Counted from the first letter of the stretch, positions 50,865 to 60,020 are shown. The stretch: 64,000 nucleotides of DNA from TMP-7 sp038212445 (GCA_038212445.1 JBBQUM010000001.1:310001-374000); one strand, 5' to 3'. The notes: a model not told the origin generated them from the letters alone. Translations and numbers: made by a program.

Positions 50865-52553
50865 CTACTGCTGGGGTTGTTGGGGCTGCTGCGTGCTCAT
50901 CCGCAACGACTGTATCTTGGTTCCGATAACGTCACCCGACACCACCAGTTCCACTCGGCGATTCTGCTGACGTCCGGCCGAGGTTCCGTTATCCGCCACC
51001 GGCTTCGTCTTGCCGAAGCCAATCGACGTGATCGAGTCGGACTTCAGGCCCTGCTCCACCAGATAGTCGCGGACTGCGCTGGCGCGCTGTTCCGACAGCT
51101 TCTGGTTGTAGTCGTCTCCGCCCACATTATCCGTATGACCTTCCACCTCGAGCTTCAGCCCGGGATGCGCCAATACGATGCCCGAAATCTTCGACAGCTT
51201 CTCGCGAGCGCCCGGCTTCAAGGTGTACTTCGCTGTATCGAAAAGGACGTCGGACATGTTCACGATCAGTCCGCGCGCCGACTCCCGAGTCTCCAGCACC
51301 ATGTTCAACTGCGACAGCAAATCCTGGCGAACCTTGTCGCGATCCTGTTCGGCTTGGACCCGCATACGGTCCGCTTCGGCTGCCTGACCGCGAGCCTTCT
51401 CCGCTTCGCTCTGTGCCTGCTGCTGTTGCTGCAGCGCAGCCTGACGGGCCGCTTCAGCCTCACCGCGCGCACGATCCGCGGCGGCGCGTTCCTGCTGCGC
51501 TACGCTCGTTGCCGCTTGCGCTTCAGCCTTCGCGCGGTCGGCCGCCAGGCGCTCCTGCTCTGCCTGACTACGAGCCTGCTCAGCCTGGTTGCGAGCCATC
51601 TCTGCTTGCGCGCGACGCTGTGCTTCAGCTTCGGTCTCAGCCTTCGCCCGCTGTTCGCGATCGGCGGCGGCTTGACGCTCCTGCGCCAGTCGCTCCTCAT
51701 CCATGCGGCGGATGGTGATGATGCGGGCGTCCTCCGCCTTCTGCGCAGCCTCACGCGCCGTCATCTGAGCGGGCTTACGCTCCTTCCGGACAGAATACTG
51801 CTCGGCCTGCTGCAGCAACTGCGCGGCCTGCTGGTAGGTATCGCTTGCGTACTTGTCGGCGCCGGTCCACTGAGCTATCTGCACGGCATTGCGGGCTTGG
51901 TATAACTCCGGAGGATTGCGGGCGTCCATCGGCATCGCCCGTACCCGGTCAGGCGCAACATTCAACGTGTACTGCCCGCGTTGCAACAGTTCGTATTTCG
52001 CATCGATGAACTCACTCTTGCCAATTGTGTCGGTTCGAATGATGTTCTCCATCACGACCACATCGCTTGGAACGGACACCGCGAAGTAAGGCTCCGCGGT
52101 TACGATCAAGCCGAACGACTGCAGGTCAGTCGTCACATCAACCTTGGCGTCGTTTCCCTCCAGGCGCAATTCGCCGAGGTTCTTTGGCCGGCCTTCAGGC
52201 GTGATTGCCCACAGTACGTACGTCAGATATTCATTGCCGAAGCGCGTGGCGGGCTCGAGCTTGTTTACGTTAGCTTTAATTTCGATATACCCGTTCCGGC
52301 TGTTGACATCGGCATGTCCCTTCGCTTGCGGAGCTATAGTCGTTCCCTGCAGATCCACCTTGGTCCAACCGCTCCTGAACCGGTAGCTCATCGCCCGGGT
52401 CGTACGTTGCACAACGGTGACCTTGTAAACCGGCATCGGCTCACCGGTCTGGGCAACATTCCGATTCTCGGACTGGGGTACGCTCTGGGTCGGATTGGGA
52501 ATTTGTGCCAGCGCTGCAACCGCGCAGGCCAACATGATGCCTAGAGTCTTCAT
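50865..52553 (-). CDS. OmpA-family envelope protein with a coiled coil
   Basis: Exported protein, 562 residues from ATG 52553, where the signal peptide starts (MKTLGIMLACAVAALAQ). The N-terminal part (about 20-210) is beta-rich and unrecognised. A long Gln/Ala/Arg/Glu-rich coiled coil (about 240-420) has a low-complexity heptad pattern. The C-terminal OmpA domain (about 430-550) binds peptidoglycan, with NMSDVLFDTAKYTLKPGA, EGHTDNVGG and LSEQRASAVRDYLVEQG, including the conserved Asp and Arg. It probably tethers the envelope or spans the periplasm. It lies 77 nt downstream of the SpeE-like membrane gene; a clear terminator follows. Confidence 0.88.
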   Translation of the reverse strand: MKTLGIMLACAVAALAQIPNPTQSVPQSENRNVAQTGEPMPVYKVTVVQRTTRAMSYRFRSGWTKVDLQGTTIAPQAKGHADVNSRNGYIEIKANVNKLEPATRFGNEYLTYVLWAITPEGRPKNLGELRLEGNDAKVDVTTDLQSFGLIVTAEPYFAVSVPSDVVVMENIIRTDTIGKSEFIDAKYELLQRGQYTLNVAPDRVRAMPMDARNPPELYQARNAVQIAQWTGADKYASDTYQQAAQLLQQAEQYSVRKERKPAQMTAREAAQKAEDARIITIRRMDEERLAQERQAAADREQRAKAETEAEAQRRAQAEMARNQAEQARSQAEQERLAADRAKAEAQAATSVAQQERAAADRARGEAEAARQAALQQQQQAQSEAEKARGQAAEADRMRVQAEQDRDKVRQDLLSQLNMVLETRESARGLIVNMSDVLFDTAKYTLKPGAREKLSKISGIVLAHPGLKLEVEGHTDNVGGDDYNQKLSEQRASAVRDYLVEQGLKSDSITSIGFGKTKPVADNGTSAGRQQNRRVELVVSGDVIGTKIQSLRMSTQQPQQPQQ

Positions 52554-52630
52554 GTACCGTGAAGGTGCAATCAACCTGCCAAAGAGAAGTCTTTGGTTTC
52601 AATCACAACGGTTAGAAGTAGAAGTAACTT

Positions 52631-55000
52631 TTACGCGGTAGATTTTCGCGACTGTATCAAGGTAACAAGTATCAGCGCGCCAATGTAACAAAGTCCGCCC
52701 GCCACCACCGTCATCCGTAACCCGAAATAGATGGCCAGGAAAATGGCCCCAGCCGACCCCAGTACACTCGAAGCGGCGTTCAACGACCATGCCCACCTTA
52801 CCGATTCGTGATGCCATTTCTCGAGCCGCGCCAGTCCGGTAGGGAAGGGCATTCCCATAAGGAAACCGGGCGGCGCAATCAGCAGCATCGTGATCACTGC
52901 CTTCACAAAAAGAGGAAGGGAGACCAGGCTCTGCGTCAGTGGACCAGAGATAAACGCTAGCGCGGTTACCAGCAGGGCTATGGCCAGCAGTACTAGGCGC
53001 AGGCGCTCTTCCGACCCCGCGATAAAGCGCTTGCTCATGTAGCTGCCGAGTCCGCTGGCAATGAGCATCGAAAAAATGATGACTGTTAGGGCGTAGGTGG
53101 GGTGCCCCAAAAAGAGAACAAACTTCTGAATCAGCGCTACCTGAATCAGAATGTAGCCCACTCCGATACACAGGAAATAAAACAGGAAAGCGAAGACATG
53201 TTTGTCGCGCGGAAGACGGCTGCCCAGCATCAGGCGGGGCAGAATCAGGATCACGGCCGTCGCCAGAAAGCTGATCCCCACCACGCTGAACAGCATCGGT
53301 ACAGCGCGGTTGATCTTGTAGTCGGCGCTGTCGTGTGATGCATTCTTCACAAATGACCACAGATCGCGCGGCTGCACAGTGTAAAAGAAAAATGGACGGT
53401 CGTCGTCCACCGGCCGGACATCGTAGCTGTAGTTGTCTAGGAACCGCTGCGGATCCGGGGCCAGCAACAGTTCACCAAATGGATTCGCCGCCGCATCCCC
53501 CGGGATGTAGATGCTCTGCATCCCTGACACCTGCGCTTGCGACCGTGCTTGTGCCACGTCGGCATCAGAAAATGGCTTGCGCGAGATGAGAACGGTGTCC
53601 TGCGCGCCCCAGCCCTTCAGCTTAGCGGCATCCTCGCGAACCACCATCACGTGTTTCGCCGGGTCCTTCTCCCCCAGACGCTTGAGCGCGTCCATCGACA
53701 GGCTCAGCAAGCGCAGCGACTCGCGTGGAGGATCGAAGCCCCAGCGCGTGAACACCATGAAACCGTCGTCGGTGAGGTGGCTCAGATAGTCGTAGAAAGC
53801 GTCGGAAGTGTAGAGATTATTCTCCGACAGGGCGAACGCGCCCGCTGCTGTGGAGGCCCACGTGTCCACCAGCGTTGCCTGCACCACCTGGTACTTGTCC
53901 GTGGATCGCCGCACGAAACTGCGTCCGTCCTCTACGTGAATATGCACTTCGGGACGGAAGTAAAGCCGGTGGCTCAGATTCGGGAACCGCTCCCGCATGA
54001 TCGTGGTCGCGATGATCGGGTTGATTTCGACGCCGGTGATATCCTTGCTGCCCGACGCGAAGGCGCGCGCCACGTCCCAGCCGCCGCCCGGCCCGATGAT
54101 TAAGGTCTTGGCGCCCGGGCGAATCATGTACGGAAATCCCGGACCCTGGTGAAGCAGGTTGTAGCGCGTCCGCTCGTCGAGATGATCCCAATCGTAGGGT
54201 GCGACGCCTGTGGAGGCATCGCCGTCAATGACGATCAGGTACTGTCCAGGATTGGCTTTCTCGGCGGTGAGGGCAATCCGCGAGAAGCTGTTCCACTTCA
54301 CGAATCGTTCATCGGGAAGTTCCTGGCCCTTGGCCCAGCGCACGTCGATCCAATGCTGTGTGAAGTTGACGAAGATGAGGCCCACCAGCGCTAGCGCCAG
54401 CACCACCGCCATCGCTCGTCCCCGGCCTTCTGACGCCATGTTGTACCAGATGGCCGACGAAGCCGCGAACAACACCGCTGCCGCGATTACGGTGTTAGGA
54501 CCGCCAAACGTGTTGAGCAGCGGAACCAGCACCAGGCAGCCGCCCGACGCCCCCAGCAAATCGAAGAAGTACACGCGGTCCACCCGCTCGATCGTCTCCG
54601 AAATGGCGAGTGAAATGACTGCGCCCGAGCAAATGAACGGGATCGCGCTGGCGAAATACACCGCCGCGAGAACCAGGTTGCTGAGTCCGCCGGTGCGCGT
54701 CATCACAAACGTCAGCGCGGCGACAGCCGCTACCGCGTTCACTGCCGCCAGCGTCCCTAGCTTGGCGAATGTCCGGCCCGGTCGCGCCGCCACCACGTAG
54801 GAAAAAACGCCTCCCGCGCCAAGTCCAAACAGCGCGATGGAGATCGCCAGAAAGGCGAAATGATAGTAGAAAACAACGGAAAATATCCGGGTTAGAGACA
54901 GTTCCAGCACCAGCGTTGCAAGCGTGGTTAGAGCCACGCCGAGATAGACAGGGGGCCAGTGATGCTCACCCTGAAGTTGGGCTGAACTGATACGGGACAA
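52631..55000 (-). CDS. Spermidine-synthase-like multi-pass membrane protein
   Basis: Large integral membrane protein, 789 residues. About six to eight N-terminal helices (15-245) precede a soluble methyltransferase-fold domain (about 260-540) with the SAM-type loop LIIGPGGGWDVARAFASG and an acidic strand end (VEINP), like polyamine synthases. Further helices (about 560-780) follow. Such fusions are often annotated as spermidine synthase, but the aminopropyl-transfer residues cannot be confirmed, so a transport or lipid-modification role is possible. No speD or other polyamine genes are near. It is 54 nt from the next upstream gene on the same strand. Confidence 0.82.
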   Translation of the reverse strand: MSRISSAQLQGEHHWPPVYLGVALTTLATLVLELSLTRIFSVVFYYHFAFLAISIALFGLGAGGVFSYVVAARPGRTFAKLGTLAAVNAVAAVAALTFVMTRTGGLSNLVLAAVYFASAIPFICSGAVISLAISETIERVDRVYFFDLLGASGGCLVLVPLLNTFGGPNTVIAAAVLFAASSAIWYNMASEGRGRAMAVVLALALVGLIFVNFTQHWIDVRWAKGQELPDERFVKWNSFSRIALTAEKANPGQYLIVIDGDASTGVAPYDWDHLDERTRYNLLHQGPGFPYMIRPGAKTLIIGPGGGWDVARAFASGSKDITGVEINPIIATTIMRERFPNLSHRLYFRPEVHIHVEDGRSFVRRSTDKYQVVQATLVDTWASTAAGAFALSENNLYTSDAFYDYLSHLTDDGFMVFTRWGFDPPRESLRLLSLSMDALKRLGEKDPAKHVMVVREDAAKLKGWGAQDTVLISRKPFSDADVAQARSQAQVSGMQSIYIPGDAAANPFGELLLAPDPQRFLDNYSYDVRPVDDDRPFFFYTVQPRDLWSFVKNASHDSADYKINRAVPMLFSVVGISFLATAVILILPRLMLGSRLPRDKHVFAFLFYFLCIGVGYILIQVALIQKFVLFLGHPTYALTVIIFSMLIASGLGSYMSKRFIAGSEERLRLVLLAIALLVTALAFISGPLTQSLVSLPLFVKAVITMLLIAPPGFLMGMPFPTGLARLEKWHHESVRWAWSLNAASSVLGSAGAIFLAIYFGLRMTVVAGGLCYIGALILVTLIQSRKSTA

Positions 55001-55054
55001 TTCTCTATGTTATCGGGAACCGAGAAGCTTGTCAGAATGTATGCGTTTACGCTA

Positions 55055-55495
55055 TCACTCGGCTTCTAGGATCTTCGGTTCGGGACGCGGCCCCACTGCC
55101 TGCATCCACTTCTCGGCGAGCGGCTTCGAGCTCTTCTTCAGGTCGATCGTCTGCGAGCCGGTGGCGCTCGCGTCCACAAACGTCGTCGCCACAATACCGT
55201 CGGGCGTGGGCATCAACTCAAGGCGGTGCTGTCGAGCCTCCAACCGGAGCGTCGTCCCAATCCAGGTGATGTAAACCTTCGTCCTCAGTCCATGGGCGAT
55301 ACGTGTGACTTCATTCAGCAGATCGGCGGTGAATTTGCCCTTTTTTAGCTCGTCAACCAACGGCTGGATCGACCGCGCACGACTCCGCTCGGCCTCCGCT
55401 AGCTTTTGGTTACGCCGTCCGCTTGCCGTGTCGGCGCGTTCCTCCCGCGCCTCATTACTCTTCAACGTATTTTCGAGATTATCCAGAAAACCCAT
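55055..55495 (-). CDS. Conserved hypothetical protein, 146 aa
   Basis: Soluble small protein of unknown function. From ATG 55495 (6 nt after an AAGG site) it has a charged helical N-terminal half (MGFLDNLENTLKSNEAREER, then an Arg/Ala/Glu-rich coiled coil to about residue 55) and a beta-rich C-terminal half with VYITWIGTTLRLEARQHRLEL and FVDASATGSQTIDL. There is no signal peptide. It sits between the SIMPL-domain gene and the SpeE-like gene, all on the minus strand with gaps of about 29 and 54 nt, so they may form one transcript. I do not recognise the family. Confidence 0.68.
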   Translation of the reverse strand: MGFLDNLENTLKSNEAREERADTASGRRNQKLAEAERSRARSIQPLVDELKKGKFTADLLNEVTRIAHGLRTKVYITWIGTTLRLEARQHRLELMPTPDGIVATTFVDASATGSQTIDLKKSSKPLAEKWMQAVGPRPEPKILEAE

Positions 55496-55524
55496 GTCCA
55501 ACCTTCAACCAGGAGATTTGTCTA

Positions 55525-56214
55525 TTATGGCGCTACTTCGAGCACGATGGTAACGGTAGCATGAATCTCGAGCGTCCCGGACTCCACCGGTGTCGGTGCG
55601 CGTGTCTCTGCCGCCATCGCCCGAAATTGCGTCTGCAGCGGAATTACATGCGATGCGTCTGACGTCTCCGCCAGTCTCAACCTTACTACTCTGACTCCAA
55701 GCGCTGCCGCCAGCGCCTCGGCATTGCTCCGCGCGTTCTTCCCAGCCAGCCCCAGAGCCTCGGTGCGCGCGCTGCGGTCGTCCTTCAGCCCGAAAGCGAT
55801 TCCTTGAATGCTATTCGCGCCGGTGCGCGTGGACGAATCGATTAAAGCGCCTAATTTCGATAGATCGTCTACTTTGACAATGACTGAATTATTAGCTGTA
55901 TAACCGGTGATCGACGGCGCGGAATTGGGTGCATATTTGTAATTCGGATTCAGCGAATACCCGGAACTCCGTATGTCCGCCTTCGAACCTAACGCCGATC
56001 GCAGTTGTTCCAGGACCGCCGTGAGCTGCTTTGCGTTTTGCGCCGACGCCCCATCCGCGGTAGCGGCTTGCGAAACTACGCCAATCGTCAACGTCGCTTG
56101 ATCCGGCTTGAGCGAGACCGTTCCTTCACCCGTAGCCCGCACCACTGCGGCTTCATCAGCGGCGAAAGATGTCAGTGCCAGTAGCGCTGTTCCCATTGCG
56201 ACGCGAAACACCAT
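55525..56214 (-). CDS. Exported SIMPL-domain (DUF541) protein
   Basis: Periplasmic or outer-membrane-associated protein of the SIMPL/DUF541 family, about 229 residues. The start at ATG 56214 follows an AAGGGGG site and begins the signal peptide MVFRVAMGTALLALTSFA; an upstream extension lacks one. The family pattern VRATGEGTVSLKPDQATLTIGV, then a helical middle (TADGASAQNAKQLTAVLEQL), LNPNYKYAPNS and a late IQGIAFGLKDD are visible. Members form large rings in some species; the function is not known. A 150-bp gap before it holds no gene. Confidence 0.85.
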   Translation of the reverse strand: MVFRVAMGTALLALTSFAADEAAVVRATGEGTVSLKPDQATLTIGVVSQAATADGASAQNAKQLTAVLEQLRSALGSKADIRSSGYSLNPNYKYAPNSAPSITGYTANNSVIVKVDDLSKLGALIDSSTRTGANSIQGIAFGLKDDRSARTEALGLAGKNARSNAEALAAALGVRVVRLRLAETSDASHVIPLQTQFRAMAAETRAPTPVESGTLEIHATVTIVLEVAP

Positions 56215-56364
56215 GCGTCCCCCTTTCGAATTCTTCTGGAAAATTAGACGCAGAAAATTGGCTTTCCGCGTACGATGAACGACACCCACGCCCGGTTCCC
56301 CTTGCCCCTTATTATGACCCTTTCGGAGGAGATTGGGGCCGCGCGCCGGCGGCCCCAGGGTCAG

Positions 56365-56643
56365 TTACGAGTCGTAACGTGTGCCCGAATTAACTTCCGT
56401 GCCGATCATCAGCGGCCAGCGGCTCGGGAAGTACAGCATCGTCGTCCGGATGAGCCCGACGTTGAAGCCGTCAGCGCCATTGTGAAATTTGAAGTGGTAG
56501 AACTTCGCGGAGCCATTCTCCGGCGGCGTGTACGGCCCGAGGTAGTCCGGAACATAGGTGTCGGCCACGCCTCCACCCATATTGCCGAGTTTGGCTGCGA
56601 TATCTTTCGCCTCATCGAGTGTTGCGAGTTGGTTGGGATACAT
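56365..56643 (-). CDS. Small hypothetical protein, 92 aa
   Basis: A 92-residue protein with a good GAAAGGAAAG ribosome site before ATG. It has no signal peptide or membrane helix. The middle is Gly/Pro/Tyr-rich (NMGGGVADTYVPDYLGPYTP), followed by FYHFKFHNGADGFNVGL. It is isolated between the SIMPL and hpt genes, with about 150 bp on each side. I do not recognise it; the composition would suit a compact beta-rich fold. Confidence 0.6.
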   Translation of the reverse strand: MYPNQLATLDEAKDIAAKLGNMGGGVADTYVPDYLGPYTPPENGSAKFYHFKFHNGADGFNVGLIRTTMLYFPSRWPLMIGTEVNSGTRYDS

Positions 56644-56786
56644 TGCTTTCCTTTCGTAGCGGAATCTCCGCTCTCGCCCGAAGGATAGAATTAAGTCAAA
56701 AAATCGAGGGGGGTTGAAATCGCTAAACCACCGCTAAATCTATCGCTTACGGAGAATCAAATATTTATGATTGAGCGTTCTTGCAC

Positions 56787-57320
56787 TTACAGGATTGATG
56801 ACTTCAGCACGGCGATACACTTCAGGTTTCGATGCAGTTGCTTATGATCAAGCCCGCAGCCAATGACAAAGCGGTCAGGGATTTCAAAGCATCGAAACAG
56901 TACCGGCACTTGCACGATACGCCGCGCCTGCCGGTCTAACAGCGTGCAAATGCCCACCGAATTCGGACTGCGCCCCGCCAGCGTTTGAATCAGGAAGCGC
57001 GCCGTAAAGCCGGTGTCGACGATGTCCTCCACCAGCAAAACGTCCTCGCCGTCAATGGTCTCGTCGAGATCCTTTTCAATGCGCACCATGCCCGGTGATT
57101 GATTCGACCCCGTGAAGCTTGAAATCGCCAAAAAATCGATCTTCACCGGAATTGTGATTTCCCGTGCCAGCGCGGTGAGAAAAAAGACCGAGCCTTTCAG
57201 CACACCGATCAGCTTGATCGTCCCGCCCGCATAGCGTTGCGAGATCTCATCGGCCACTTCCTTAATGCGTGCGGCTACCTGCTCCTCGGTGAAGAGCACC
57301 TTCTCGATCTCCGGCATCAT
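56787..57320 (-). CDS. hpt: Hypoxanthine phosphoribosyltransferase
   Basis: Purine-salvage enzyme that joins hypoxanthine or guanine to PRPP, giving IMP or GMP in the cytosol. The 177-residue length is typical. The PRPP loop is VLLVEDIVDTGFT (about 95-107), with the LKGSVFFLTALAREI loop near the N terminus and the purine-binding DRFVIGCGLDHKQ segment near the C terminus. The start overlaps the stop of the upstream kinase-like gene (ATGA), and a second ATG directly follows the first. The coupling suggests the upstream protein acts in nucleotide metabolism. Confidence 0.95.
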   Translation of the reverse strand: MMPEIEKVLFTEEQVAARIKEVADEISQRYAGGTIKLIGVLKGSVFFLTALAREITIPVKIDFLAISSFTGSNQSPGMVRIEKDLDETIDGEDVLLVEDIVDTGFTARFLIQTLAGRSPNSVGICTLLDRQARRIVQVPVLFRCFEIPDRFVIGCGLDHKQLHRNLKCIAVLKSSIL

Positions 57321-58267
57321 AGCGTCGGCATCCGTTCGACAAGGTCGTGCTTCGACACCAGATCCTGAAAATCCTTCTGGTAGAAAACGCGAATGTTGAC
57401 GTGCGGATAAATCGCCCGCAGCAGCTTCACCTTACGATTCTTGCGAGTCACAAGCGACTGTTTCATGGTGGTCAGTTCGACGTATAAATCGTACTCCGGT
57501 AGATAGAAGTCCGGCGTAAAAGCCTCGATCACATTCCCCTGCTTATCCCACTGCAGCGGGAAACTCCGCGGTTCGTACTCCCATGCGAGACGGTAGAAAT
57601 CGAGCAAATTCGCGAAAAGCTCCTCGCTCGGATGTCCAAACGGCTTGCGTTTGAGCGTCGCCTTACCCGCCGGCACGATGTTATGCCGCGCCAACTGCAG
57701 CCGCGCCTGAAACTGAATCTGCGACTCGGCTGAAGCGGACAGGCAACCATACCCTGTGATTCCCAGCATGTTGGCTGCCTCGACAATCAGCCCCGCAGTC
57801 TGATCCGGCTCAAAGGTCTCGGCGTTGATCACCAGCTGAAATTCATGGCTCGCCGACCCGCTGCGCCCGCAGCGTTCCTTGCGCTGATGACGCGCCGCAG
57901 CGTCAAAACCTCGCAGCGCCACCGCAGCCGAGGCGCGGTCCAGTCGCTGCTCTACCATCACCGTCCCAGTGCGCCAGGCGGCCCGCGCCATCGCGAACAC
58001 ACGCAGCGTGCCAGGCACGTTCACAAAGAGCGCTTCCGCACCGGCCGCCGTCACCACCAGATTCTGGTCCATCGCTGCCCGCGCAAGCACCGACGTCGCG
58101 GCCGGAATCCACGCCCGCTCAGGGATTGGCGTGTCCCCAAATTCCTCGGAAATGAGTGCGGCGAATCGGGACTCCGACACAAACTCGAATCGCAGGCGCT
58201 GTGCTGCGTTCCGGGCGAGCTCTTCGGTCCGGCATCCTGGTTCGCCGGAAACGGTCACGATGGCCAT
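57317..58267 (-). CDS. Cytidylate-kinase-like protein with a PD-(D/E)XK-like C-terminal domain
   Basis: A 316-residue two-part protein. The N-terminal half (about 1-190) resembles the cytidylate-kinase-like family: MAIVTVSGEPGCRTEELARN stands where a P-loop should be, but the usual GxxGxGK[ST] lysine is missing, so ATP use is doubtful. The C-terminal part (about 200-316) has FTPDFYLPEYDLYVELTTMK, the shape of a PD-(D/E)XK nuclease core with Asp and Glu present but no lysine at the normal E-x-K position. It is translationally coupled to hpt. I infer a regulatory or nucleotide-sensing role; the domain calls rest on motifs only. Confidence 0.7.
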   Translation of the reverse strand: MAIVTVSGEPGCRTEELARNAAQRLRFEFVSESRFAALISEEFGDTPIPERAWIPAATSVLARAAMDQNLVVTAAGAEALFVNVPGTLRVFAMARAAWRTGTVMVEQRLDRASAAVALRGFDAAARHQRKERCGRSGSASHEFQLVINAETFEPDQTAGLIVEAANMLGITGYGCLSASAESQIQFQARLQLARHNIVPAGKATLKRKPFGHPSEELFANLLDFYRLAWEYEPRSFPLQWDKQGNVIEAFTPDFYLPEYDLYVELTTMKQSLVTRKNRKVKLLRAIYPHVNIRVFYQKDFQDLVSKHDLVERMPTL

Positions 58268-58300
58268 TGAGGTTGTGTCCGACGCTCGTTACAATACGGC

Positions 58301-59149
58301 TTGTCTAGAACCCAGGATACCAACTCAACCTCCGCGCTCATCGTTCTTGGTGTGGACATCGGAGGAACCAAGATCGCTGTCGGTCGCGTCGACGGCGCCG
58401 GCGCGCTCTTGTCGCGGGCGGAACTGCCCACCCACGCGCGCGACGGCGTCGACGCTTCGGTTGCCCAGGTCTACGCCGCCATCGACGATCAACTCACTGC
58501 CGATGTTCAGGCCATTGGCATCGCCGCGCCCGGCCCCCTCAATCCCAAAACCGGCGTGATTCTCAATCCCACCAATCTCCCCTGGCGCAACCTGCCGCTC
58601 GCTGCCATGGTCACCGAGCGTTATGGAATCCAGTGCCGCGTGGAGAACGACGCCAACGCAGCCGGACTGGCGGAAGCCCGTTTCGGCGCCGCCCGCGGAG
58701 CGTCCAGCGTCTTCTACGCCACCCTGTCCACCGGCATCGGCTCCGGCATCGTGCTCGACGGCAAGGTCTACCACGGCAAGAACGGCGCCGCCGCCGAGGG
58801 CGGTCACGTCACCATCGACTATCGCAGCGAGTCCATCTGCAATTGCGGCAACCGCGGTTGTATCGAAGCGCTGGCATCCGGTACCGCCATCGAGCGTCAC
58901 GGCGGCTACGATCTGGATGATCTCGCCGAGAAGTTGTGCGCCTGGCTCGGTAGCGTCATCAGCCTGCTCGACCCCGACGTCATCGTTATCGGCGGCGGCG
59001 TCGCTCGAATCGGCGAACCGCTGTTTGAGCGCCTGCGCGCCGGCACTCCCCGTCGCACCATCAATCAATTCGCTTCTGAAACGCCCATACTGCCCGCCGC
59101 TCTCGGCGCCGACGCCGGAATCATCGGTGGCGCCGCCGCCTGGTTTTAG
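58301..59149 (+). CDS. ROK-family sugar kinase
   Basis: Cytosolic sugar kinase of the ROK family (glucokinase or N-acetylglucosamine/mannose kinase-like), 282 residues from a TTG. The ATP loop is GVDIGGTKIAVGRVDG, the catalytic Asp117 lies in ENDANAAGLAEARFG, and the ROK zinc motif EGGHVTI with CNCGNRGC (Cys180, Cys182, Cys187) is intact. The region after GTAIERHGG is about 25-30 residues shorter than usual before LLDPDVIVIGGGV, so part of a helical subdomain is lost. The start is uncertain; no ribosome site is seen. It ends in a 4-nt overlap with the convergent I9-type gene. Confidence 0.88.
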   Translation: MSRTQDTNSTSALIVLGVDIGGTKIAVGRVDGAGALLSRAELPTHARDGVDASVAQVYAAIDDQLTADVQAIGIAAPGPLNPKTGVILNPTNLPWRNLPLAAMVTERYGIQCRVENDANAAGLAEARFGAARGASSVFYATLSTGIGSGIVLDGKVYHGKNGAAAEGGHVTIDYRSESICNCGNRGCIEALASGTAIERHGGYDLDDLAEKLCAWLGSVISLLDPDVIVIGGGVARIGEPLFERLRAGTPRRTINQFASETPILPAALGADAGIIGGAAAWF

Positions 59150-59472
59150 GACTTTGGATTCTCTGGCTTCGGCAATGGCTTAACCGGCACCTTCCGGTCG
59201 GCCTTTACCATTTCCACGCCCGGCATCCGGCGGATACGCGCAATCGTCTTCTCATCGGAATCGACAATCAACGCCTTCATCACTCCCGAAAGCGTCTCCA
59301 CCACGCGGCCCCCGCGCTTCTCAATCTCGCCCTGCACTCGCTGCTGAACATCCGCCACACCGGCACTCGGCTTCAGCTTGATAATGTACCGCCCGGTCAC
59401 CGTCGCCCTCGGACCCTCTCCCGCGCCAGCGGCGGCGGCCAGCGCAAGAATCAGCATCGCGACTCTCATCAT
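59146..59472 (-). CDS. Small exported protein with an I9-type inhibitor-like domain
   Basis: Short exported protein, 108 residues from ATG 59472, starting with MMRVAMLILALAAAAGAG. The rest resembles the subtilisin-propeptide/inhibitor I9 fold: RYIIKLKPSAGVADVQQRV, a helix, VVETLSGVMKALIVDSDEKT and MPGVEMVKADRKV, then a Lys/Pro-rich tail. I9 domains normally guide and inhibit a subtilase; here no peptidase is attached, so it may be a stand-alone inhibitor or chaperone. It is divergent from coaD with a 13-bp gap and convergent with the ROK gene. Confidence 0.65.
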   Translation of the reverse strand: MMRVAMLILALAAAAGAGEGPRATVTGRYIIKLKPSAGVADVQQRVQGEIEKRGGRVVETLSGVMKALIVDSDEKTIARIRRMPGVEMVKADRKVPVKPLPKPENPKS

Positions 59473-59485
59473 CGGTTCCCATGGT

Positions 59486-60016
59486 ATGACGTCTGGTAAA
59501 ATCGAAAGGTTGCCCCCCAAGCCGACCAGCGTAGTCGCAATCTATCCGGGCTCTTTTGACCCCATTACCAATGGGCATCTGGATTTAGTTGCACGCGGGG
59601 CGCGACTGGCGGACAAACTGATAGTGGCGATTCTGCGGAACGAAAGTAAGCAGACGCTATTCAGCGTTGAGGAGCGTATGGAAATGCTCACCGCTGTCCT
59701 CGGCAAGTATGAGAACGTCGAGGTGGAGTCCTTCAACGGTCTGCTGGTTGATTACGCCTCCCAGCGAGGTGCATCCCTGATTTTGCGCGGAATTCGCGCA
59801 ATCTCAGATTACGAGTACGAGCTGCAGATGGCGCTGATGAATCGCCGCCTGAGGCCCGAAGTGGAGACTGTTTTTTTGATGGCCGGTGAGGCATATTCGT
59901 TTGTCAGTTCGCGACTGGTGAAGGAGATTATCCGCCTGGGCGGCAATATCTCCGGTCTGGTGCCGCCGGCGGTTGAAGAACGGCTTAAGAAACGATTTCC
60001 GGGAGAGCAAAAATAA
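59486..60016 (+). CDS. coaD: Phosphopantetheine adenylyltransferase
   Basis: Penultimate enzyme of coenzyme A synthesis, joining 4'-phosphopantetheine and ATP to give dephospho-CoA. The nucleotidyltransferase motif TNGH in YPGSFDPITNGHLDLV, the mid-region ILRGIRAISDYEYELQMA and the C-terminal SFVSSRLVKEI are all present. ATG 59486 gives 176 residues, about 15 more than usual; the first 15 (MTSGKIERLPPKPTS) may be extra. It leads a close group with an aminotransferase (4-nt gap), manA and an S9 peptidase. Confidence 0.95.
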   Translation: MTSGKIERLPPKPTSVVAIYPGSFDPITNGHLDLVARGARLADKLIVAILRNESKQTLFSVEERMEMLTAVLGKYENVEVESFNGLLVDYASQRGASLILRGIRAISDYEYELQMALMNRRLRPEVETVFLMAGEAYSFVSSRLVKEIIRLGGNISGLVPPAVEERLKKRFPGEQK

Positions 60017-60020
60017 AGGA

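Noticed and set aside
52631..55000. True spermidine synthase (speE)
   Set aside because: The methyltransferase-like domain is embedded between membrane helices and no polyamine genes are near; only a family resemblance is supported.
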